64,000 nt of DNA from an uncultured Collinsella sp. (GTDB lineage: Bacteria > Actinomycetota > Coriobacteriia > Coriobacteriales > Coriobacteriaceae): positions 27,482-91,481 of the forward strand of contig CATXJW010000002.1 of NCBI GenBank assembly GCA_958370325.1, read 5' to 3'. Positions 17,888 through 26,515 of the stretch are shown here, piece by piece (position 1 is the first letter of the stretch; each line of letters starts with the position of its first letter). The notes under the pieces were generated by a model. It made no database searches and had not been told where the DNA came from. It worked only from the letters and a program-made list of their open reading frames with translations. A program made the translations under genes and the position numbers.

Positions 17888-19000
17888 TCAATCGCCCTTG
17901 CGCTTTGGCCTACCTAGAATCGCTGTTCCCAGCAGGAATAGCGCTAATGAGGCGGCGGGCCAGTTGCTGTCGGCGGTCTTGGGGAGCGTGGCGGTGGCGG
18001 CGCTAGCAGTCTTGGCCTTGGATGGCGTGGGCGCCGTGGCCTTGGTCACGGTCGTCTTGCTTGTCGTGGTCGTCTTGGGCGTTGTGGTCGCGGGCTTCGG
18101 GACGGGGCCCGTCGCGGGCCCGGCACCGGGCTGCTCAACGGTGGGGCCGGCACCACCAGCCGGCTCGCCCGCGCCACCAGCCGGCTCGCCCGCGTCGTCG
18201 GTCTCCCCCGCCGGCGCCGTGGTGTCCTCGGGCTCGATCACCACATGCGGCGCCATGGCCCCGGAGGCATCCACAACGCCGCCGGCACCGAAGGCCCCGC
18301 CCGCAGGCGTCACAAAGCGCGCATGCACAAGCGACCCGCTCGTGCATGCAACACCGCCATCGGTACCGGTCGCATCGAGCCACGAGGCGTCGACGGAAAG
18401 CGTGCACCCGGCCGAGCCAACTCCCGCGCCCGCTCCCTGCAGGTACACGCCGTAGGCACGCGCGCCGGCGGCGGGCGCGGCACCGACGGCGACAACGCGC
18501 CCGCCGCCGCGCACGGCCATGCCGCCGGCGATCACGCCGGCCACGGCCTCGTCCGTGACATCGGCCCCGTCCGCCCGGGCATCGACGGCGCAGCCGTCAA
18601 CCGCGAGCGCCCGCGAGACGTGGATCGCGCACTGCGAGCCCGAAGCCGCCAGGGACCCGGTGCCGCGAAGCGTCAGGTTGCCCCACACCTCCATGCCGCA
18701 CTGCGTGATGTCCGCGTCGGGCGTATGAGACTGCGTCACCGAGTTGCGCCCCACAAGCGTCACGACCAGGTCGCCGTCGGCGCCGATGGCGTCGCCCGCG
18801 TAGCCGTCAAGCTCCAGATGGCCGGCATCGGTCCAGGCCCAACCGGGGCCCGACACGCCCGGCTCGAAGTACGTCGCGCCCGCGATGAACAGGCTCTCCG
18901 CGCCCGCGGCATAAGAAGGCCCGCCCAGCAAAACGCACAGGCAGGCCATGGCAGCGATCGCGATGTGATGACGGCTGGTGTGGGACTCGGCGGCAAACAT
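17888..19000 (-). CDS. Secreted wall-anchored surface protein with LPKTAD sorting signal
   Basis: The ATG at 19000 has GGAG nearby; a GTG 13 codons upstream is also open. The protein (370 aa) has a signal peptide with a hydrophobic core (AIAAMACLCVLLGG) ending near SYAAGA. A beta-helix-like, Gly/Ala-rich domain with repeated short strands follows. Then come acidic GEPAGGA repeats, a Thr/Lys/Pro-rich wall-spanning stretch, LPKTAD, a hydrophobic helix and RPKRKGD. That is the layout of a sortase substrate, but the fifth motif residue is Ala rather than Gly. Function is unknown, perhaps adhesion or glycan binding. A truncated duplicate lies at 16219-16743. The 17653-17887 interval shows no gene. 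Confidence 0.75.
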   Translation of the reverse strand: MFAAESHTSRHHIAIAAMACLCVLLGGPSYAAGAESLFIAGATYFEPGVSGPGWAWTDAGHLELDGYAGDAIGADGDLVVTLVGRNSVTQSHTPDADITQCGMEVWGNLTLRGTGSLAASGSQCAIHVSRALAVDGCAVDARADGADVTDEAVAGVIAGGMAVRGGGRVVAVGAAPAAGARAYGVYLQGAGAGVGSAGCTLSVDASWLDATGTDGGVACTSGSLVHARFVTPAGGAFGAGGVVDASGAMAPHVVIEPEDTTAPAGETDDAGEPAGGAGEPAGGAGPTVEQPGAGPATGPVPKPATTTPKTTTTSKTTVTKATAPTPSKAKTASAATATLPKTADSNWPAASLALFLLGTAILGRPKRKGD

Positions 19001-19195
19001 ACCCGCTCCGATCTTCGCAGGAGCCAATAGAATGTGCACCAGAAAATGCCCTGGTAGCAGCAGTTATTATTTTAGCGAGATCAATGCAGGAGAAATGAAA
19101 ACCGTGTGGGCAATGTCCACAATTAGGTGTAAATCGTTTTGCCAGTCGGTGAAAGGAGGAATTGACTTGCGAATGCTCGACCGCTTGAATGCGCC

Positions 19196-19396
19196 GAGGG
19201 CTTCTGCTTCCACGAGCTTCGCCATTCCTATCTTACCGCACTCGCGAGGGCAGACGTGCATTCCAAGGTCATGCAGGTTCTCGCCGGGCACGCCACATGC
19301 GCCACCATCATGGACATCTACACCCACGTGAACATGGACTCCAAGCGCAAGGCCGCCGAGGCGCTGGCGAAGGCTGTAGTCGCAGCGCAGCCGTAG
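19196..19396 (+). pseudogene. C-terminal fragment of a tyrosine recombinase (integrase)
   Basis: The frame reads FHELRHSYLTALARA, VLAGHA, then MDIYTHV and a Lys/Ala-rich tail to a TAG. HxLRH, GH and the Tyr of DIYTH are the last catalytic residues (His-Arg, His, Tyr) of the phage integrase family. The core-binding domain and the first catalytic Arg are missing, and an in-frame stop lies just upstream (19163-19165). The fragment marks the right edge of the defence island and is probably what remains of the element's integrase. Confidence 0.8.
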
Positions 19397-19820
19397 CCTG
19401 AGTAGGCGAAGGCACGGCGTCAGAGCCCCAAAACGCAACGGGGCCCGGGCAGCGAACAGTATCGCCGCCCGGGCCCGTAGTCTGACCTGACAACCTGACG
19501 CCGGGGCCGATAGGGCGAACGCGCGCAGGGAGGGGCGATTTCCCGCCGTCCCAGCCTGAAGGGAAAAACGGAATAGGCGGACCGGCCGTCCAGCTGAGTC
19601 TGGGAAGAGGTGCCGGGCGGAGGGTGGGGCATGGCCACCGGACTCATCGAAACACATCTCCACCGTTCCTTCAACTGGAAAATGCCGCCCCCGGGGCCCG
19701 GGAGGGGCCTCGGGGGCGTTCGGCCGACCGCGGGAACGGCCTATCCGCTTAATGTGTTCGGCTGAAATCGGAAATCAACCATGAAAGAATCTCTGGCATC
19801 TTCACCTTGGTGGCAATCAA
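19397..19820. repeat. Gene-free GC-rich spacer with two strong hairpins
   Basis: No gene is supported. Two palindromes stand out: GGGCCCGGGC (19441-19450) with its exact complement at 19467-19476, and 19686-19699 with 19704-19718 (one mismatch, built on CGCCCCCG/CGGGGGCG). Neither has a T-tract, so neither is a standard terminator. They lie between the integrase remnant and the polysaccharide locus and might belong to an attachment region. Confidence 0.4.
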
Positions 19821-20885
19821 TCACTTAAAGCGATTCTTTAGGGTTCTGACGCATTCAATCCAATCATGCGGCAGACAGTCCTTTAAAAGGCCTTTGATGC
19901 CGCGTTGACGGAGGAATTTGCCAAAGATGAGGTCGGAGTCTCCAGATGCGACGGCCCTGTAAAGCTCAGCAGCAGCAGCCTCATCCTCCGGAGCCCGACG
20001 CGAGGGATGCAACAGGTTGACGTTTTCGGCGGACGCCCTTTCAAGGTCCGATTCCACCCATGTGCAACCATCGGCGCATTCTTCCTCAAAATAGCGCAGT
20101 CCCACAGGTGTGTTTAGCATCGCCAGTGAGACTCCCCTCGCATCATAGAAATCGGGGTGTGCTTTCTCGATGCCCCAATAGTCTCCAATGGTTATATCGC
20201 CTACGCGCTCGGGCTGCGCAAAACGGCATGAATAACAGGACTTGCGATAGTACTTTCCACTCAAGAAAGCGCGGTAATACGGGTCATCGCTGTATGGCCC
20301 AATAGCCTCCTTGCGCTTGAGGTCAATGGCGGAGGTGTAGTAGTAGTAGTAGTAGAGACCCCAAGGTCTATTCTTGGAGCGAAAAGTGTATCGAAGGCTT
20401 CCCGGAACGGCCTTGAGCTTGCTCTCAAGCCAAGCAACGTAAAGCCTGAATAGCTCGGGGCTTGTGACGCCATGGCAGACCAAATCAACAGTGACCAGCT
20501 TACCGCTGCAGGCTCTGAGTCCCTTGCGCGCCAGATAGCTCTTGAGGGCGTAGACCAGACAGGGGGTGCCGCTAAATAGAACGTCACGGCCCGACTCAAG
20601 AAGCTCCCGGCAATGGTCGAAACTTCCGTTTGGCGAGCACTGCACGTATTTAGAGCCCTGAAGGCGCCACAACTCAGAGACGTCCTCCACGCAGGTGATT
20701 CTCACAATATTGTCTTCACACAGCTCGGCGCCGAAGACGGCGCCTCCCCTTGCAAGCATGGCGCGCGCCAATACAGCAAACGCGCCTCCCGAGGCAGAGC
20801 GCGACAACGATTCATAGTCCTTGTCGCGGAGCGCCAAGACGCGGACAGGCAAGCAGGGCTTAGGTGAATCAGGGTGGTGCTGCAT
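19821..20885 (-). CDS. FrhB-like (coenzyme F420 hydrogenase/dehydrogenase beta-subunit family) protein of the polysaccharide locus
   Basis: This 354-residue protein shows SRSASGGAFAVLA near the N-terminus, LFSGTPCLVYALKSYL, TVDLVCHGVTSPELF, a Cys pair (SCYSCRFAQPERVGDITIGDYWG) and ARGVSLAML. All are typical of the FrhB N/C domains common in capsule loci. The usual N-terminal 2[4Fe-4S] ferredoxin domain is absent. Such proteins are thought to be flavin/Fe-S reductases modifying sugars, and their exact substrate is unknown. It is the last gene of the locus, 3 nt after wzx. A TAC x6 run codes for six Tyr (20338-20355), a possible slippage site. Confidence 0.7.
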   Translation of the reverse strand: MQHHPDSPKPCLPVRVLALRDKDYESLSRSASGGAFAVLARAMLARGGAVFGAELCEDNIVRITCVEDVSELWRLQGSKYVQCSPNGSFDHCRELLESGRDVLFSGTPCLVYALKSYLARKGLRACSGKLVTVDLVCHGVTSPELFRLYVAWLESKLKAVPGSLRYTFRSKNRPWGLYYYYYYTSAIDLKRKEAIGPYSDDPYYRAFLSGKYYRKSCYSCRFAQPERVGDITIGDYWGIEKAHPDFYDARGVSLAMLNTPVGLRYFEEECADGCTWVESDLERASAENVNLLHPSRRAPEDEAAAAELYRAVASGDSDLIFGKFLRQRGIKGLLKDCLPHDWIECVRTLKNRFK

Positions 20886-20888
20886 CGC

Positions 20889-22307
20889 TTAACCCAACCT
20901 TTCTTTAACAATTCGGAGCAGGCCGCAAAAGAGCGTTCCCATCTCTCTCCTGAAAATGGCAATCACGGCAAGCAGCTCAGCTAGCATTAGAAGCTCGCCA
21001 GCCGCGCCGTCCATAAAGAGGGTGCCACCAGCAAGGAAGAGCACGACGTAGGCGGCGGCATAACTGGCCTTCATAGTGTTAATGTTGACGTACCGTTTCG
21101 TATCGAAAACCCTGTAAGCGTAGACCGTGATGTAGCTGAAGCAAGTCGCCAAGGCAGAACCGGTGATGCCGAGAAAAGGTATGAGGGCAAGGTTCAGTAA
21201 GACATTTACAATCGCACCGAATGTCGCAGAGAACAGATAGCCCTTGCTGTCCTTGTTCACCGTATACCAAGAGCCCAAAAAGGTTCCGGTGGTCATAAAT
21301 ACGTTGCCTATGATAAGAAAGGGGGTGTAACGCCAGGCTTCATAATAACTAGCCTCGACATAAATGCCCATTATCGGCTTCATAAACAGGAGAAGCGCCA
21401 CTCCCGTAACGACAGAGACGCCTACCAAACCTCCGTAGACCCTGTCACAGTATTCGTCACGGTCTTCGCTTCCGTCCTCATGTATGGCTGTATAGCTCCA
21501 TGCTTGATTGAATATCCCCGCAACGACGGAGACAACCGAGGGAATTTTATAGGATACGGCGTATATTCCATTTGCAGCCGTTCCAAGCAGAGCAGTCACG
21601 AGCACCCTATCAGAAGAGTTGATAATCCACCACATGAACGTATTGGGAATGAGCACTGCCGAATACCGCGACATCTCTTTCGCCAAATCAAAATCGATCT
21701 TAAAGTTTCTGAAGACGTCGACAACGTTGCCAGCAAGAAACGCGTAGACCATAGCCACAGCTGAAGACAATATGTAGGCCATGAAGTATCCAGGCAAGCC
21801 GAGGTCGAGAACGAGAAGGAACAAGATATTGAGCACGGCGACGGCGATTGTTTGGAGGATATTGCCGACGGCATATCTGACGAGCAGTTCCTTACCGCGT
21901 AAATAGCACAGGAAGAGCTGGCTCCCGGCAAGCGTAACTGTATAGAAATAGATATAAATCGTGTAGCCGGCTACAGCGCCGAAAAGGCCCGCGATGGGAA
22001 TGATTACAAGGCCAATAGCGAAAGACAGCGCCAACAGAGCGAGGCCGACGCTCATAATCTTGTTATAATCCGCCCCGTCGTCAAGTGAGAACCTCATCAC
22101 GCCCTCGCCGATGTTGAGAATAAGCACAGGGGCGAGCACCGCGCAAAGGGTGGTAACAAGGTCTGCAGTTCCATACTGATCGGTGGCAAGGGCGTTCGTA
22201 TATAGCGGCACCAAGAAGAACGTGATCAGCTTGGTCGCAATGTTGCCGATGGCGAAGATTGCGGTGTTCTTAATTAGGTATTTGGCACGGCTTGATTCTT
22301 GAACCAT
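20889..22307 (-). CDS. wzx: Polysaccharide flippase (Wzx / MATE-like exporter family)
   Basis: The start at 22307 (MVQESSRAKYLIKNTA) is supported by GGAGG 8 nt upstream. The ORF runs five codons further without support. The ~472-residue protein has 12-14 hydrophobic helices. The N-terminal KNTAIFAIGNIATKLITFFLVPLYTNAL and the mid-protein MWWIINSSDRVLVTALLG are characteristic of the oligosaccharide flippase family. It would move the lipid-linked repeat unit across the membrane before polymerisation by Wzy. Confidence 0.85.
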   Translation of the reverse strand: MVQESSRAKYLIKNTAIFAIGNIATKLITFFLVPLYTNALATDQYGTADLVTTLCAVLAPVLILNIGEGVMRFSLDDGADYNKIMSVGLALLALSFAIGLVIIPIAGLFGAVAGYTIYIYFYTVTLAGSQLFLCYLRGKELLVRYAVGNILQTIAVAVLNILFLLVLDLGLPGYFMAYILSSAVAMVYAFLAGNVVDVFRNFKIDFDLAKEMSRYSAVLIPNTFMWWIINSSDRVLVTALLGTAANGIYAVSYKIPSVVSVVAGIFNQAWSYTAIHEDGSEDRDEYCDRVYGGLVGVSVVTGVALLLFMKPIMGIYVEASYYEAWRYTPFLIIGNVFMTTGTFLGSWYTVNKDSKGYLFSATFGAIVNVLLNLALIPFLGITGSALATCFSYITVYAYRVFDTKRYVNINTMKASYAAAYVVLFLAGGTLFMDGAAGELLMLAELLAVIAIFRREMGTLFCGLLRIVKERLG

Positions 22308-22356
22308 TAACTGGGCCTCCACAAATAATTAAAACAGGCAAATTCGGATCCCATGC

Positions 22357-23487
22357 TCATGACGCAGGCGAAAAGGCGCTATCGAGGAATTCCCTCGCCT
22401 TCGTTCGCTCAAGCTTGAGCCCCTCATTCACGACACGCCATTCAATCGGATTGCGGTGAACGCACCGATTAAAGGCGTCCTGAGAGTTCAGAACGCGTCT
22501 GTCCAAAAGGTCGAAGTCGCTCAGGACGTCATGGAGCCTTACTGAGTATTTAGCCGGGTCAAAGACGACCATGGGGCGGTTGAAGAGGAGGGAGAAGCAC
22601 GTTCCGTGGAACGAGTCGGTGACGACAAGGCCAGCATTGCGGAACAGATTCAACCATTCCCCCGGCGTGGGAAGACAGGCTGCGCGGAGACCATGGGGAG
22701 GGAGCCGAAGCGGATTGAAGGTAACAACGCAGGCGCGCACGCCAAGCTCCTTGCTAACCCTGACGGTATAGGAGATCATATCCGGATTCGGATTAAGCAT
22801 GTACAGAAGGACGTAGCCAGAATCAAAAGGAAGCCGGGAGCAATCGCTGAGGCGATACCATAGATTCTCATCGCAGAGCAGGACCGGGTCCTTCAGGGCG
22901 ACGGATCCGGGAATGCCCATCTTGTCGAGGATGTCAATACTAGAGCGTTCTCGGACGGAGATCGCGTCAAAGCCACTCAGGAGAGGTCTGGTCAGATTCG
23001 CCTCCTCGTCATCGAGCTTAGGCCGCCCAAAGCTCGCAGCAAATGCGACCTTACGCCTGTCGTCGGGAATCCGCTCGAGAAAGTACACGGGATCAATACC
23101 GTCATTGCATTCGATGTTCCAAGTCTGGTCGCTGCCCACACAGAAAAGGGCGTCGCGGTCAAGGGCATCAAGCCCAACGCCCGTCAGAAAAGGGCCTGCA
23201 TCGCAAAGTGAAAGCTGGCCCTCTATAAAGGGGCGAAAAACCCGCTCTGATCGCAACCTGGCGCCCAGGCCAGCAGCAAGCTTGAGAAAGCCGTTGACGC
23301 GGCCGCCGGACATCTTCTGATGCGCCCAACCGGATCGCGTCCACTGGGGGCGACAGTAGTCAACGAAGACGGGACGGCCATAACGCCCCAATATGTCCCG
23401 GGTGGCAACGGCCTGCAGGACCGTTCCGTAATTGTGCGAGTCAATGATTGTCGAAACGTATATTGTGCGGTTGTTTGAATCGGCCAT
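22357..23487 (-). CDS. Polysaccharide pyruvyl transferase family protein
   Basis: The start at 23487 (MADSNNRTIYVS) has GGAGG 8 nt upstream. The 376-residue protein contains HNYGTVLQAVAT, CVGSDQTWN, VAFAASFG, ISVRERSSIDIL, DPVLLC and TDSFHGTCFSLLF. These are the conserved blocks of the CsaB/WcaK family. Members add ketal-linked pyruvate to glycan repeat units, giving negative charge. It lies between wzy and wzx and completes the repeat-unit modification set. Confidence 0.82.
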   Translation of the reverse strand: MADSNNRTIYVSTIIDSHNYGTVLQAVATRDILGRYGRPVFVDYCRPQWTRSGWAHQKMSGGRVNGFLKLAAGLGARLRSERVFRPFIEGQLSLCDAGPFLTGVGLDALDRDALFCVGSDQTWNIECNDGIDPVYFLERIPDDRRKVAFAASFGRPKLDDEEANLTRPLLSGFDAISVRERSSIDILDKMGIPGSVALKDPVLLCDENLWYRLSDCSRLPFDSGYVLLYMLNPNPDMISYTVRVSKELGVRACVVTFNPLRLPPHGLRAACLPTPGEWLNLFRNAGLVVTDSFHGTCFSLLFNRPMVVFDPAKYSVRLHDVLSDFDLLDRRVLNSQDAFNRCVHRNPIEWRVVNEGLKLERTKAREFLDSAFSPAS

Positions 23488-23516
23488 CGCTAGATCCTCC
23501 ATGTCATAGGCCATTA

Positions 23517-24755
23517 TCAGTTGAATATGGTCGCAATTCGGCCGACCGGAGCCGGGTAACCAAAATCGCGAGCTAGGGCTTCCTCGGCAGAAAGGGCAGC
23601 ATACAGCGCAATATATGCGAAGAATTGAACATTGATTGTTATCTCCGCCATCCCGAGGACTGTTAGGACATATAGGCCAACCAGGGACACGTATCGCCCC
23701 CAGTCATCCCCCTCTGCAATGTGACGGGCTCCCCTAGAAAGGACGAAGCAGATATAGCAATAGAGTAAGGCAACGCCCACGAGGCCGAAATAGAGGCAGT
23801 ATTCCAAAATGGCGTTTTGGGCGTCGAGGGCATTCCCAGTAGCGCTGAACATCATAACGCCCTCGAAGAGAGCGTAAACGCTATTGTACCCGTAGCCAAA
23901 AAGAGGACTATTCACCAGGAACGGGAATACGTGCTCGTAGACGTAGGTTCGCCCAGAGAGGTCAGAGCTCCTTCCGAAGACGTTTGTGATGACATCCGAA
24001 ACAAAACCAACGTGCAGAACGATCTCGCCAAAAGCAAACAGGATAAAGGTAACGAATATGGACGTGACAAGATATGTTATGGGCTTATGCAAAGGGTGCT
24101 CCAGTACAGGTTTAAACGCTATCGCGAACATGAAGAGCACGATGCCGATCGCTCCGGTATTACAGTCAATCCTGAGGGCAAGAAGAAGCGCAAGGACGCA
24201 AAGCGCGGCGAATAGCACGGCTCGTGGAATGGTTTTTATTGACCTCCCGGCGGCAATAACGTACATGATGAGCCCGAACAAGGCGAGATAGGACACCGAG
24301 AACTTGGTTCCGACCAAATAGTTGAGCTCATTCCGCCAAGCCATAAGAGGGTCCGAAACAATGTAGTAATACGTAATCAGAAGATAGACCACACAGCAAA
24401 GGAAGAATACCGTGGCAGTGCTGCGAATTCTACCCTCAGAACATTGGATCTCTAAGAACCAAGTCAGTAGGTTCAGCCTTGCGATAAACAGCAACGTTCC
24501 ATTCATGTTGTATGAGTTCAAAAGCGAGGAGACGACCATTACGGCGGACATGGCGAACAAAAGAAGGTTGACCTTCAAATAAGGCTCAGAAAAAATTTTT
24601 TTGACTCTCAGGAGCATGACGCAGAGAATAATCGCGCACAAAACCGAAGCGATAGTGTTGTAGCCGGGAATGTACACGACACGCACTACGCAGGCATGAA
24701 AGACCGCAATGGAGAGCAGCGGATTCAGGCTCAGCTTCCTATCGATTAACCTCAT
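23517..24755 (-). CDS. wzy: O-antigen/capsule polymerase (Wzy-like)
   Basis: I place the start at 24755 (MRLIDRKLSLNP), since GGAGG precedes it and it directly follows the stop of the upstream glycosyltransferase gene. The ORF opens further upstream without a ribosome site. The ~412-residue protein is almost entirely hydrophobic, with 10-12 helices and a large periplasmic loop (GRSSDLSGRTYVYEHVFPFLVNSPLFGYG). The loop has the Wzy_C/O-antigen ligase pattern, including the GYGYNS-like turn. Its position among wzx and glycosyltransferases supports polymerase rather than ligase. Confidence 0.8.
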   Translation of the reverse strand: MRLIDRKLSLNPLLSIAVFHACVVRVVYIPGYNTIASVLCAIILCVMLLRVKKIFSEPYLKVNLLLFAMSAVMVVSSLLNSYNMNGTLLFIARLNLLTWFLEIQCSEGRIRSTATVFFLCCVVYLLITYYYIVSDPLMAWRNELNYLVGTKFSVSYLALFGLIMYVIAAGRSIKTIPRAVLFAALCVLALLLALRIDCNTGAIGIVLFMFAIAFKPVLEHPLHKPITYLVTSIFVTFILFAFGEIVLHVGFVSDVITNVFGRSSDLSGRTYVYEHVFPFLVNSPLFGYGYNSVYALFEGVMMFSATGNALDAQNAILEYCLYFGLVGVALLYCYICFVLSRGARHIAEGDDWGRYVSLVGLYVLTVLGMAEITINVQFFAYIALYAALSAEEALARDFGYPAPVGRIATIFN

Positions 24756-24756
24756 C

Positions 24757-25716
24757 CTAGTCCCTCCGTCTTTCGACGCCAAGAGCGTACAGCCGGCCGT
24801 ACACTCTTGGTGAAATACACGCAAAGAGATATTGGAGCCGTTTCCAGCGTGGCAGGCCGGGGCATCTTAGCACCGCAGGGCACCGGTCCCTCATTTTATT
24901 GCGTATCAGGACGGCGTCGTCGAGCGTACATCTGTCAATGCAGAAGTTCAGATAAGTTAGATAAGCGAAGCCGAGGGCGCTTTCGCCAACACAAGATATT
25001 TCAGGGTGATTGCGCTCCAAAAAAGCAAGCTGGTCCTCAGCCGCATTAATAAAGTCCATGTTGAAAGACGTACCTTTGGTGATGCTTCCGCTCCGCTGCC
25101 TATAGTGATAGAACGGATTCGGAAGAAGGACAATCCGATTAGCGAGATCGAAAATCCTAGGCATAACATAAAAATCCTCGCATAGCTTCCCTTTCGGAAA
25201 CCTCACGTTGTCGAAAAGGGTACGGCGGTAGACCTTATTGCAAGCGCTCACGTCAAACCCATTGAACGTATTCAGGGCTACGATGCCCTCCGTGCCCGAG
25301 TAGACACGCCTCTCGTGCGCAGCCTTGTCCACATGGCTGCCGTCTTCAAAGTCGAGCACGATACCGAAAGCAACGAGGTCGGCACCGCCGGCGAGCTCTT
25401 TCGCGACAGTTTCGAAAGCGTTGCCATCGAGATAGTCATCACCGTCTATAAAGGACACATACTCCCCGATGGCTCGTTCCACTCCATAGTTCCTAGCATC
25501 CGAGAGACCGCCGTTCTCCTTATGCAAGGCGCGGACTCTGCCGTCGCGCGATTGGAGCATTTCGCAGATCTCAGGCGAAGAGTCTGTTGACCCATCATCG
25601 ATGAGCAAAATCTCAAGGTTTGCGTACGTCTGGCCGATGAGGCTCTCTACGCATTCCAAGAGATAGTCTTCAACGTTATAGACGGGAACGATGACACTAA
25701 TGAGTGGGCTATCCAT
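24757..25716 (-). CDS. Family 2 glycosyltransferase
   Basis: This 319-residue GT-A enzyme has SVIVPVYNVEDYLLECVESL at residues 6-25 and then LLIDDGSTDSS, NGGLSDARN, and the metal-binding VSFIDGDDYLD. The QRSGSITKGT segment is a C-terminal feature of WcaA/EpsH-type transferases. It transfers one sugar of the repeat unit in the cytoplasm; donor and acceptor cannot be read from sequence. About 105 nt separate it from the acetyltransferase gene. That gap contains a frame that looks weakly coding (LVDQIIYPNEDLVYRRN), possibly a decayed tail. Confidence 0.88.
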   Translation of the reverse strand: MDSPLISVIVPVYNVEDYLLECVESLIGQTYANLEILLIDDGSTDSSPEICEMLQSRDGRVRALHKENGGLSDARNYGVERAIGEYVSFIDGDDYLDGNAFETVAKELAGGADLVAFGIVLDFEDGSHVDKAAHERRVYSGTEGIVALNTFNGFDVSACNKVYRRTLFDNVRFPKGKLCEDFYVMPRIFDLANRIVLLPNPFYHYRQRSGSITKGTSFNMDFINAAEDQLAFLERNHPEISCVGESALGFAYLTYLNFCIDRCTLDDAVLIRNKMRDRCPAVLRCPGLPRWKRLQYLFACISPRVYGRLYALGVERRRD

Positions 25717-25821
25717 TGCTCACCACCGATCGATTGAATCCCACGCTCCTCACAAGACCATGCACGTCAGTAACATTGCGTCTGTAAACCAGGTCCTCAT
25801 TCGGATAAATTATCTGATCCA

Positions 25822-26361
25822 CTAGCTCCACTCCAAAATTTGCTTCTTGGCAACTGCGGGAACGCCCGCAGCAACTGAGTTCTGGGGCAAGTTCGAGCAT
25901 ACGACCGCATTGGCAGCCACAATCGATCGGTCTCCAACAGAGGTGTCGCGAGTGACAATCGACCCTGCACAAAGCCAGACGTCGTCACCGATAGAAACAC
26001 GTCCGAGTTTGTAAGTCACGGCAGGTTTTGCAGATGAATAATCATGGTCATGGTCGAACACCATGGCGTTCGGGCCAAACAGGACACGGTCTCCGATGGC
26101 CGTTTCTCCAAGCACGGTTATGCTGGATCCGCTATTCATGAACAGATTGTTCCCGATGCTAAGGGCACCACCCTCAACAACGCATATGTGTGCACCGGGC
26201 TTAATGACAACATCGTCACCAATCTTCACATGGCAGCCTTTCCCCAATCGAAGGCCCCAGAGAAGCCTAGGGGATGGACGCCGGCCGAGTTCGAGCCTCT
26301 TCCCGTACCTGAACAAAAGAATCCTCCTGATAATCGAGCAGGCGATGCGTTTTACCCTCAT
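25822..26361 (-). CDS. Left-handed beta-helix acyltransferase (WcaF/MaeA-like)
   Basis: This 179-residue protein has hexapeptide repeats (IGDDVVIKPGAHI, IGNNLFMNSGSSI, IGDRVLFGPNAMV). The loop FDHDHDY contributes the catalytic His of sugar O-acetyltransferases, and the end reads IVAANAVV and VAAGVPAVAKK. It would acetylate a sugar in the repeat unit using acetyl-CoA. The basic N-terminus (MRVKRIACSIIRRILL) may contact the membrane. It lies between the DUF1919 gene and a GT2 gene in the locus. Confidence 0.85.
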   Translation of the reverse strand: MRVKRIACSIIRRILLFRYGKRLELGRRPSPRLLWGLRLGKGCHVKIGDDVVIKPGAHICVVEGGALSIGNNLFMNSGSSITVLGETAIGDRVLFGPNAMVFDHDHDYSSAKPAVTYKLGRVSIGDDVWLCAGSIVTRDTSVGDRSIVAANAVVCSNLPQNSVAAGVPAVAKKQILEWS

Positions 26362-26515
26362 CGAAACTCGCCCCGCTCAAAGTCAATCGAATAGAGGTCG
26401 AGGCAGAGAGGGCAGCAAAGCCCGTGCGAATAGGGCCAGCTAACCGAGTCCGTAGATCTCCGGGGGCCTGCAGAGCCATTCTTCCAAGTCGATGTACCGC
26501 GAGTAATAGTCCGTA

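Noticed and set aside
25709..25972. 87-codon minus frame overlapping the acetyltransferase end
   Set aside because: The acetyltransferase reads through normally to its own stop. The tail beyond it is suggestive but has no recognisable family.
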